From Siphonodentalium dalli (Eukaryota > Mollusca > Scaphopoda > Gadilida > Siphonodentaliidae), in the NCBI GenBank assembly GCA_032622095.1, contig CP136068.1:49470443-49534442 (forward strand): a stretch of DNA of 64,000 bases, in the 5' to 3' direction. Shown here piece after piece: positions 12,801-24,800 of this stretch (its first letter is position 1; each line of letters begins with the position of its first letter). Both the position numbers and the translations under genes were made by a program. Below the pieces are notes generated by a model. That model saw only the letters and a program-made list of their open reading frames with translations. It was not told the origin of the DNA and searched no databases.

Positions 12801-15800
12801 CGAACGGCGCCACTTTTGACACCTTTAACCATACCACTAGATACACCATATCATGGATATCATTTTGTATAAGTTCATGATAACGTTCTAACCAGAATCA
12901 GCATGGTATGTCACGAGATGTTATTAGCTACAACTACAACTATTACTTCACAATGTGTTGTAAGAAGTCAGTGTACCACGTTGCTCTATTATGTCATTCA
13001 GTATTCAGAACCTGGATTCCAGAGTATATTGGACATAATAAATCAAACTGATGACATGACACCAGAAGAACCATCACAACTAATGGATTCTTCACCCGTT
13101 TCATTTCGCTGTATACTATCAATGGTCCATACAAGCCTACTGTGTTCACACCAAGGCACCTTTCGTATGTTGGGCGAATCACTTTGTGTGGCTACCACCA
13201 ATTAACTGAGCACGAGGAAAGCCAAGAACCAGACAAACCACGTCGTCTGGTGTCGGGGATCTAGCCTGTTGTATGATAATGTTCATTTCAACTGAATAAA
13301 CATGTCTTGGGAGGTCAATAACTGATAGTAACTTCACAAAAGGACACATATGCTATGAAAGTGTTAGGACTACTTTGTTGAGTATCATCATCCATATTTC
13401 AGAAGTTGATATTCACAATATATCACTTTAATATTGACACGGGACATTACCCCTTATATGAAGATATTATCCACCTATGGGGGGTCTATTCAATTTTGAT
13501 CCGACGTGGTTATGAATACGATAGTTCAGCTAAACGAGGTCCAAATGGTCTTACTGTGCACATTTAATCCAAGGTTACAGCAGTTACAGCGCAACTAATA
13601 TTAATTCTACTATTGTTTGTGTTTTATAATCTAGGATGTGTTGTTTTTTAATTGCCAAGAATCATGGTATAGCTCAGAAGTACGCTCCCCATTATCAAAC
13701 TATCAAAATAAACAGTTATGTATTGTTACCCTACATGATACACTGTAGGCATGAACAGAACTAACACCTATGTTTATCTCCATCATCAATTGCCACCAAT
13801 ATTTCTAAATTAGTACACCGGCTTAGAGTATAGCACAGGATGCTAGACATTCCTCAAGCTTAGATGGAAGTTTACACATACTTTCTAATTTCACATAGAG
13901 AGTTTGATTTTCTCTTCAACTCCATTTCCAAACAACACAGACAGACAGACAATCGCAAATATAGATATAGACAACTGCGTCTTGTTAAAGATGCATAGTC
14001 TAAACTAACGCTCGCAAATTACTATTTCCTTGGCTTCGGGGGTCAAAAATATTTTATTCGAGTCGAAAAACACACCCATCAAAGCTCAGAGTGATCAGAT
14101 ATCGACGTTTGAAATCTATTATTTTTCATCACCATAATTTAGGTGGCCCATAAAACAGTCGAGGTAAGACGGGCTTGGACCAAATTGCGGATGAAGATGG
14201 ATAACTCTAAATCAAGTGGCTTTTTTTTGTGTCAGATATTTGACAAACCGGCAAAATTTCGTTGAACAAAATGTAGATAAATAACAGGTTTTGGGCAATT
14301 TTATACTATAGTTGACTGCATTATTTTTGGGCAATTACTCGATATTGATAACTGAAGCGGCATTTTAAAATGTTGTTGTTGTTGAATCTGGTGATATGAG
14401 AACCATCGAATCGGATTGAGTACCTTTAATTATGTAACTGCAAGCTGTCGGTTGAACGAGAATAACCCATTTGCCTTGATGGAGGATGGTAAAAACATAG
14501 AGTTCTCCCTCTTGCTTTGTTCCGAACGTTTCTGCAGGTCGCATGTTTTAAAATTAACACCCTTTACCGTCCCAATCAATAGAAGGTGTGTATTATGAGA
14601 CAAATTTAACAATAAAATCAATATTAATTGATGGAAGCTTTTCGGGACAGGTGTCCTCGATTCATATCGAATATTTTTACACAGGAGTCTATTTTCAAAA
14701 AATGCTTAGAAGAGATACATTATCTTTAAGTATAAAATGGGAAAACTATATTGAACTATATTGAACATGCATATACCTTTGATTTCAAGAAATATTCCTG
14801 CACTAATTCCTGTACACCTGGGAACTGCATACCGCCCCCAGTCATCAGTACCAGGTCGATGTTTTCCACTGACACGCCTTCCATATTAAGTATCTCATTG
14901 AGAGAGTTCTTGAGAGAAGCAAACGTTTTCCGTACCTCCTATAAACAATCAAATATAGTTTTATATATAGTGTACATGGTTGCATGAGCTCCAAAGCATA
15001 ATCATATATATAGCAAAATTCAATTTTAGCACATTCCTGTGAACAAATTTAATGCACGATGCCAAACAGTTCCCAAGAATAGTTATCGGAGTTATGCATC
15101 ACAATCACAAATGGAAAAGGGATCCCGTTTTGCTAAATAATAAACACGGAGTAGGAACTGCTCCGCGAGACAGACAACACTTCCCAACACTTCCGATCTT
15201 CGGTCCAGTTCACTATCGATCCGTGTCCAGTTCACTCGTGATTTTTGTACAGAAAATGGCGGCTAAGATGACCATGTCGGTGAGTATTCCCCAAAATCTA
15301 CATAACAAGACGTAGTTTTCAAACTGTTCGCATGGGGAAACATACAATAAACACCACAAATTCAAAACACTAACAATTCAGGCAACATGAACACTAATTC
15401 CTTCTATAAATAACCACTGATCAGTCTGATTTCTGTGAAAAAAATTCACATAGCGACAGATAACATCGTTTTTTTTAACAATTTTCTGTTTAGCTGCAGA
15501 TTATAAATGCGTTGCATACACGCCTGGGACCACCAATTTCTCATGTATATATATGGTTTTATACAAAACCTAGCCCACTGTTGACATCGACGATTAGCGA
15601 CGACATGGTGTACGCTCCAGTTCATTAAAACAGAAGCTCCAGTTTAAGTTCACTGCAAGCTAAACACGATACGCTCCAGTTCACTACATCGAACATCGCC
15701 TTCTCAAAAAGCAGTCTTTATGTCTGAAAATGGCTGTCAATATTAATCGAGGGCTGGTTTGCTTTTCAACAAAGATCTAAACAATTTTACTCGACAAACG

Positions 15801-15824
15801 CGCTGATTTTGTGATGCAATTATG

Positions 15825-15855
<31 letters not shown>

Positions 15856-18800
15856 GCACAATTGGTAATTGGTATTGACGGTAAACATAATTCAGATAAC
15901 GCTTTTCTGTTATATATGTATGGAACAAAATGTTTAATGTAGAGGTAATTTCTCAATAAGTGTGTCTTGTAGTCAGTTTTTTGTCGGTGTATGTACTTAT
16001 ACAGATGTGTGTACTCGGGAATCAGTATAGGACTACATTGTAGATGTGCCACCATGGCAAAATGGGACGCATCATTCGCTGATATCACGAAAACAATACC
16101 CGAACTTGCATGTATGAGCCATTAAACAATTGTTCTTCCAGGCTGAGAATGGATGTTATTATTGCAAAGAGAAGCAGGAGACGACCAAGGGTGTAATCTA
16201 TATGAGCACTCTCGACCAGAGACGTGGCGACAGGTGGTGGGGTGTCTCTCACCCCCCCAACTTTGGTCAAAATTTTCAACAGTTGGAAATGTCATACCTG
16301 ACACAACATTAGTTGGAAATTTCACACCAACAATAGGTTGAAAATGTTCTTGTAGTTTGATTCAAACAATTTATTGGCGGGAATTTATTGTTTTTGGACC
16401 AATATTTGCATATTTTCCTCTTTTGGTAAAAAAAATTGGACTGAAATGGCCATCAGTTAGAAATGTTCCAACCTTAGGGGTGTCAGGTTGGAAATTTCTA
16501 ACACTTGGAAAGCTTGTGTTCTTGTCCCTCCCCCATGGCCAGTCAAAAACTTCTAGTTAATTTAAGAAAACAATATTATCCTACATTTGGTCAAAATTGT
16601 CACTAGAATTGTCATATGTTGGAAATTTTCCAACCTATAAGTCGGGGTGTCAGGTTTGAAATTTCAAACTCTATGAATGCTTGAGGCTAGTCTAGATACT
16701 AGGATTTTGCGATTGTTTTGTTCAGATTTCAAAATTTCCGCACACCGGGCCGTACCATGTATGGTCGGCCGGATGTGTCCTGGTCCCTCCCCGTGGCCAA
16801 CATAAAACTGCTAATGAGTTTACGAAAACATTATTTTACTACATTTGGTTTAAATTGTTACTGAAATGGTCATCAGTTGGAAAATTTCCAAACTAAGGGA
16901 GAGTATGAGGTTTGAAATTTCCAACGCTAGGAAAGCTTGAGGAAGTTGAGGTCAGTCTAGATGCCAGGATTTTACGATTTTCTTGTTTAGTTTTCAAAAT
17001 TTTCTCACACCAGGGGCCTATACTATAGAATACAATTTTTGTAATATCAGCGTTAATTTGTGATTTACTAATTTTGTAATACATATTTTGTGTTATATAG
17101 TATTCGACTGTATTTCTATCAGTGTATTTCTTTCATTGTAGATTGAAACTCAACATATGCAAAATACATTGACATGTAATGACTTATATGATCTTTTTGG
17201 AGAACCATCTATATACCGGGATTCACTTGACCGGAAAATCTTTGCATTTGGTGGAGAAAAAGGGGGCCTGGAAGTTTCATTTGTTCATGTTTTCATAGTA
17301 CTCGAACGCTACAGCTTTGTAATATGTAAAAATTCGCAATACGGAATGATAAAGTACTGGCTAAGCGGGTTCTATAGTACAGCAATAATACAATTTTTGT
17401 GAAAATTCATTATTAGATTACAAATGCACAGGCTACATTATTGATTTTTCACGACGATTATCCGTGCGGAAAATGATGAGTGCGATTAGCTGGGTACATG
17501 TTCTTTGTAATGCGGTCACGGAATCTCAATTGTTAACCCATTGAGATGGTTTACGCTCAATGGATTTGAAAGGAGATAGCCATGTCAGCGGCCAAGATTT
17601 TAATTATGAATGGAATTAAAGGTACTCAACCCGATAAAACTCCTCTCAATTACTATTTCAATGGCTTCGGGGTCAAAAATATTTGATTCGAGTCGAGGAA
17701 GTCACCCATCAAAGCTCAGATTTGTTAGATATCGATTTTAGAAATCTATTATTTTTCATTATCGGGAATACTATCTGGCCCAGAACTCAGTCAAAATTGC
17801 ATTAAAATTACCACTTGATTTTAGAGTTATCCATCCTTGTCTGTTTGAATAGATTTGGAGAACACATCCAGAGCAGATTACGGCAGTTAGCAGTACTCAT
17901 CTCGAGTTTATAACAAATTTCAAAAATCAATATCTAATAACTCTGAGCTTTGTTTGATGGGTTCCTCGACTCGAATCAAATATTTTTTACCCCCAAAGCC
18001 AAAGAAATAGTAATATAGGACCCTCCGATCGGATTGTTGTTGTTGGAATCTGTTGAGATGGGGACCCTCTTTACGGGTTGAGTACCTTTAAAGAGTTAGG
18101 GTAGTCGGGCTTGGGCTCAAAACGTATATATAGAAACGATCTTTTGTGCGAAGGTACACGGATACGCGGTGAATCGGGGGGTGGTGGCATTTCGTGTTGA
18201 AACAGTTACTGATAATTTCAGGCTAAGTTGCGTTAATAATCAGTGGACCCCAAATATCTAAACAATTTAATTTGGCCAATAGTGCCGCACAGAATGTTCC
18301 ATGAGTGAATTTTTAGAAAAAATCGGGGTCCCCCGATCCTTAACTTACCAATGTAGTAGTGCGTGTTGGTTATAACCACATGTCATATGTTTACCTAAAT
18401 TCAGCCGCTTAGTTGGGTATAAATGGAAGGTACTGAGAATTAGGTATAGTTTAAGTAGATGGTGCTATATATATGTTTTAAAATCGAGGTTGGGTGTCCC
18501 CGGAGACCCTGGACGAGGGAGTGTTGGTCCACATTGGAATTTCCAAATGAACACCCATCCTTTACACAGGTCGAAAATACCAAGTCCGAGAACAGGCATC
18601 GCACCCCCATCATGGGTTGAATTTTTCCAGCTGCATGTTACCTCAAACTTTTCAACTATTAAGGTCTATATGTTCCCACTAATATTTCAGCCAGACAAAG
18701 CTAGCTAGACAAAAATAGGTTCCACCCTTGGTAATATTGCTATATAAAGTTGATGTGGCCATTTGAACGGCAACCGATGTGTGTGTTTGCCGACCTTTTT

Positions 18801-21800
18801 CGACAAACCGTTAATAAACATGTAACATAAAACATCTGAAAATGGTAAGTATTCCACACGATACTGAAAAAATTACTTTTCATCGTGCGCAATTGTGGTC
18901 AAAATAACCCAAGTAGCGGAAACTAGTCACACATAATGTACCTTTATTCATCAACTAAATCACTCACCAACTGACACAAATAGGCATTACCATATCATTC
19001 GCATATATCATTAGAGTAATTTCCCTTGACAAAATCACAAATGTTCAGATGTGCGTTCAACAAACGGTGGTCGATAGTACTCGATTTGCCGTCTTTTTGT
19101 GATTTACAAGAAATCGCGTTCGCTGTTAGATTACAGTGGTCCATAGTACTCGACACCTTCTGTACGGCTCAAATAAGCCTGCTATTACAAAAATTGTATT
19201 CTATAGTATAGGCCCCTGGCCGAACAACCATGGTCAGCCCGGTGTGTCCTGATCTATTGCTCCGTAGTTGTGTGCATTTGTCTGGAGTTAGACCACTAGA
19301 TGTTAGGATTTGTGCAATTTTCAGGTTCAAAATATATGAATATTGTCATACCGGGTAGATAGATAGAACCATGGTTTATAACTTGGCTAGTAGGCCTATG
19401 AACACTAAATTACTTAGCTGCAAGGAGGGAATGAAATTATGCAAAACCTTTGGTCTGATTCAAGGGGTGTTTTGGTTTGATTCAAGGGGGTGCGAATGGA
19501 ATTATGCAAAACCTTGTCTCTGGTCTTATTCCGGGGGGGGGGGGGTGCAGTTGGAATTATTCAAGGTGGATACCCCCAACGGAGACCCTCTAGCCACGTC
19601 CCTGCTCTCGACATGCGGCCTCGGCTTCAATGGTGTACTCGTTCGTTGTGGATCTGATATCAATAGTCAAATGAAATATCCCTCAACAGCATGGAGTCTT
19701 CCGGTGAAAGCATTGACCTTTCCTGTCCTTATCCATCATATATATAGGAAGGAGAAAAAGAATACCATAGCACCAACACATTATAGGTTTAATAGCGGTT
19801 TGATCTGCATTGAATGGGCACACGCCCCGCTATCCCACTTCCCATTTTCTCGTCCATGGCTGCGACATTATTTCTCCAATATATACGTGTATCTCATTAT
19901 CTCCTCCGTACAGATATACGTGCACTGGTTTTAAATATATATTTCTTTCAAATTGAGATCAATATAATCTCTTTCGACTATAGGGGTGGTAAAAAAATGA
20001 GAATCTCTCATCTGAATCTGCTCGAAGTGTAAAATATGAATCTAGAGGACATTGTTGATCGACAAAGAACTGGGTCTTGTGTTCGGGAAGTGAACCGATC
20101 TTATCTTCGGTGAACTGGAGCTTTTTCGTCACAATTTCAAACCTAAATATCTTATGATTCCAAGGTCATATATCTACTGTCCGCGGGGAGACAACACACT
20201 TTTGACTAATAAAACCCTGCATTATCGTGTCAGTATCGAATGATTCGTTTTTCTCACGTAAATTTGTGTTGAAATTTACCATTGGGGCAATGGCAATTTA
20301 ACACTGAAATGTCTACGCTTAATTTGGCAAATTGGCGCACTGTTTATTGGAAATATCAAATCTCATGAACAGATGGGGATGTGCGGCAGTCATATTTAAC
20401 AAAAAAACGGTAAATTATCTGTCCTTGGTGAAACCATCTACAAAATCGAGCGCCAGCCAACTTAAAAAGATCACGAGTGAACTGGAGTGCATCGGAAGTG
20501 AACTGGACAAAAGATCGCAAGTGGTGTCTGTCTCGATGAGCAGTTCCTACCCCGTGATAAAGAGCGTTTGTTTATTAAGTATATTTTGTTTCAATAGGGT
20601 AAAAGTAAAACGCATTTGTCTCACTGCATGCTGGTCGTAGGTTAAAGCAAATATTCCTCTATTCACGACATCATGATTATTAATGATGACAATGACGATG
20701 TTGATCTTTGAGCACATTAGTTCATTAAAACATTCCGTTATCTGCAGAAATGCCTGTGAAATAAAGTATGCGTTAAATGTACGAGGTACTATGTACGTGA
20801 AGCATGAATAAATGTACCGGGCTCATTTCTTTGAATGTTCCTTCAGTTATCTTGTCAGTAGTGTCGCACCCCGGGAGTTTGATACGCGTTGGTATTCCCC
20901 TATTGACTTGTTTCGAGGCCTCTAGACACTTCTCTCTAGCTTGTTTTTTTAGAACGATATCGATATTTCCAGAACAGTGATAAGATGTGATGTATGATGC
21001 GCAGTCTCCAAGAATATCATCTCCACCTTCAGGAAATAAATAGTTTCGTTACCCCTCAATTACAAACATACCATATAGTTATCAGAGACATATAAAGCAT
21101 GTATAATTTATATATGTGCACATGCCATGAGTGTACAATACAATATATATCTACCTCATTCTTCCGACATTATAAGCAGGCGAGCCGCTGCCCCCATATT
21201 CGATTTTATCCAGGAATCTCCACCCCATATTCGATTTTATCCAGGAATCTCCACCCCATATTCGATTTTATCCAGGAATCTCCACCCCATATTATACTTT
21301 ATCCAAGACATCACGTCGCCACGGTAAGGATAATTAAAGATGCCCCATCAGAATTGCCAACATACTAATTTCCGGAACCAATTGTTTGCATGTCATGGCG
21401 AAAATATAATGGAGAATTGGAATTTAATAGCAATAATTGACGTTCATATGACATACATTACATTTGAGCCACCCAATGTATACTGTACACCGGACATGAC
21501 AATCTGCGGGATGGGATGGACTATGGAATACAATGACAATCTGCGGAACAGAATTTGAAATTGCGTGGAACGGGCGATATCTCGAGGAATACAACACGCA
21601 GAGGGCTCCTTTTTGTGTCTAACGAAAGGCCAATATTCGCCACAGCCACATATATTAACCCCGCCACTTAAAATTGTCGAAATCAAGGCCGTGGAACAGC
21701 GTGAAACAGCTGTAAAAATGTATTTTTACAGCGACAACGCTATGCTGTAAAAATGTATTTTTACAGCGACAACGCTATGCCCACAAGCAAACCTGGTATT

Positions 21801-24800
21801 AAAATGAAGTTTATCATCTATTGCATAACAGCATATATTAGCGCGTTAACCAATGTGATTGACTCACCTAAATGTAAGTTACCACCGGTAGCCTGGACTT
21901 CATACTCCCCCTGGTCGTTGACATAAACTACAGACATGTCCAAATTTCCAGCTCCAAAGTCGATTACAAACACAGTCTTACCATGCAGTATATGGTCTCT
22001 TCCATATCCAATAAGTGCAGCCGTTCTGGAATTAGAGTTAAAAGAGAAATTGTCAGTAAAATCAATAGCACAAAACGGCCGTTGGTTTGTTTCGAAATGC
22101 GTGCATTTCAGATTCCTTAAATTGGAGTTATCATCCGGAAACAAATAAACAGGCCAAATTATACCTGATTTAGAGACTATTTGCAAGACGGGCTCTCGCC
22201 GCAAACGTTAACTCAGAAACAGTCACTCCCTGTCACCGCGTCCGTGCAACCGCTTATACTCACGATGTGCTTTTGATTTGTGACATTACGCTAAATGACA
22301 ATGATCATTTTGTTATTATAGAAGCAACCTTGAAATTAATAAAGTCATTCATGCAGATGATTTTCGTCACATAATCAACAAATTGTCTATTATCTTGATC
22401 TCAACCTCACTATAACCCATACATGTATATATCGTCTGTATAAACACACACCCGACTTCTTAAAAAATCCGCAATACCACGAATAAGATACTGTGTTTAA
22501 AATTCAACATGCATGCATGTACCTGGTATTCATCCACCCGTCATATAAGGATTAACTGTCATGTGGACTGTTTTTATGGAGATGTAACGGTGAGGTAAGT
22601 GGACATAACTTGTGTAAAACCCGAAGGGTTTTACATACAAGTTATGACCACTTACCTCACCGTTACATCTCCATAAAAATAGTCCACATGACAGTTAATC
22701 CTTATATTTATATACATTTAGCGAGAAAGTCACTTTTGTAAATATATTTAAATCGAAAAGTGTATCGTGACAAGATCAGCCCAAAATACCCAATAGCACC
22801 CTTGCCAAAAGTTAATAGGAACAATTTATCTTCATATTGAAACCCGATGATGTATTAAGTCAATCCTGCGCGAGTCCAAATGCGCCCAAAACATTACGCG
22901 TTCGTATTTCCAAACCTAATGACGTATCGATGGTGTTATTAGCTTGGTGTTATGAGGCGTTGCACATTCACCGAGAAATAACTGCAACTAGCCACGTGGG
23001 CGCCGACCAATCAGAATGCTGGATTTAGTGATGACAACACTTAGTGTGTAAATATAAAAAAAATGATTGTATTTAATCATTCCTGCTGCATTACGTTGTT
23101 ATACCTACTCAGCTAGAGTGGAGTGTGGAGTGTGGGGAGTGGAGGTTCGTGTAAGTTTCAAAAACGTGTCCACCATTCTATTATTCTAATCCCCCAATCT
23201 GTGTATGATATGACACAAATAAATAATTTTAAATCTCAATACGCTTACGCTTCGGTGACAAAGTCCACTTCAAGACGAGAAGACCATCTTTTGAGAATCC
23301 TCTTTCTGGTGTCCTCTCTAAAATTGTAACCAACTCTGGATGGCACAGCGATGACCACGTGACACACATCAGACTCTGATAACTGCCACCTCTTGATGGA
23401 TTCTTCAATGGTCTTCTCGATCATGGACAGCCATGCATTCTTCGCATCGGAAACACTGACTTCCGGATACAATCGTTTCCGCCACGTGGCCGCGCTGCTG
23501 GCGATAGACATGCTTTTGGCGCCGAAAACTATCTCCTCTTGGCTGATTGTAGACCCACGATGAAAGCTCATGTCTCCCAAGTTAACGACAGCCCTGGTGC
23601 CTATGTCAGTTGTTTCGTCCAGGAGTAGAATACCGTCGTCATCAACGGAGTAACCATATGCCCTGCGAAATTATTATTATTAGCATATATTACTATATGA
23701 TTTATAATTACCAACGACCGCGCAGAGGGGTAATTGCATACTCACTTCATTGCTTGTATAGTCACCACCAAATTCCGAAAACCAATTGACAAAATTGACA
23801 AAGAAATATGAAGGTGTGTGGATCACACATCCGCGCTTTTCTGGATTAGAAAAAGCTTTGCCATCACTGGACAGCTTATGTCGGCCAAATGCGCCGTGGA
23901 CTCCACCAACTGAGCCATCGCGGGAGTATTGTACTGGTACCGTGGCATACGGCCAGGGGCCTATACTATAGAATACAATTTTTGTAATAACAGGCTTATT
24001 TGAGCCGTACAGAAGGTGTCGAGTACTATAGACCACTGTAATCTAACAGCGAACGCGATTTCTTGTAAATCACAAAAAGACGGCAAATCGAGTACTATTG
24101 ACCACCGTTCGTTAAACGCACATCTAAACATTTGTGATTTTGTAAAGGGAAATTACTCTAATGATATATGCGAATGATTTGGCAATGCCTATTTGTGTCA
24201 GTTGGTGAGTGATTTTCTTGATGAATAAATGTACATTATGTGTGACTAGTTTCCGATACTTGGGCTATTTTGACCACAATTGCGCACGGTGAAATGTAAT
24301 TCCTTCGGTATCATGTGGAATATATACTTACCATTTTCAGATGTTTTATGTAACATGTTTCTTAGCGGTTTGTCGAAAATGGTCGGCAAACACACATATC
24401 GGTTGCCCTTCAAATGGCCACATCAAGTTTATATAGCAATATTACCACGGGTGGAACTGGAACCTGATTTGTCTAGCAAGCTCTGGGCAGGGACAGCGGC
24501 TGAAATATTAGTTGGAACATCTAGACCTTAATAGTTGAAAAGTTGGAGGTACCATGCAGCTGGAAAAATTCAACCCGTGATGGGGGTGCGATGGCTGTTC
24601 TCGGACTTAGTATTTTCGACCTCTGTCAAGGATGAGTGTTCATTTGGAAATTCCAATGTGGACCAACACTCCCTCGTCCAGGGTCTCCGGGGACATCCAA
24701 CCTCCATTTTAAAACATAGGCCTATATATAGCAACATCTACTTAAACTATACCTATACTTAATTTATACCCAACTAACTAAGCGGCTGAATTTAGGTAAA

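Larger units (their letters stand above)
16217..19604. mobile_element. hAT element, copy B, with nested insertion
   Basis: The ends CAGAGACGTGGC and GCCACGTCCCTG are flanked by the exact 8-bp direct repeat CTCTCGAC (16209-16216 and 19605-19612). It matches copy A but has an extra internal unit of about 300 bp. It is split at 17013-19216 by another element. Confidence 0.88.
15145..20556. mobile_element. Outermost element of a four-deep nest (CACGG-ended, subterminal repeats)
   Basis: The left end CACGGAGTAGGAACTGCTC and the inverted right end CACGGGGTAGGAACTGCTC extend into about 100 bp of imperfect inverted repeat. ATAAA lies on both sides (15140-15144 and 20557-20561), a possible 5-bp target duplication. 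The motif CCAGTTCACT or its complement recurs many times within about 550 bp of each end, like subterminal transposase-binding sites. On the plus strand an ATG-led stretch at 15255-15278 ends in a good donor (GTCG|GTGAGT), and an acceptor at about 16140 is followed by an open stretch that the hAT insertion interrupts, possibly remains of a transposase gene. The superfamily is undetermined. Confidence 0.6.

Noticed and set aside
12903..13205. 100-codon plus-strand open frame
   Set aside because: No motif, splice context or homologous copy; composition like its surroundings.
17157..17402. 81-codon frame (FGEPSIYRDSLDRKIFAF) shared by both GGGGCC elements
   Set aside because: Conservation is at DNA level over the whole element, and the second copy has a stop inside the frame.
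22026..22204. Extension of exon 4 upstream through the continuous open frame
   Set aside because: The extra peptide has no Hsp70 similarity, whereas the acceptor at 22026 gives an exact phase and motif join with exon 3.
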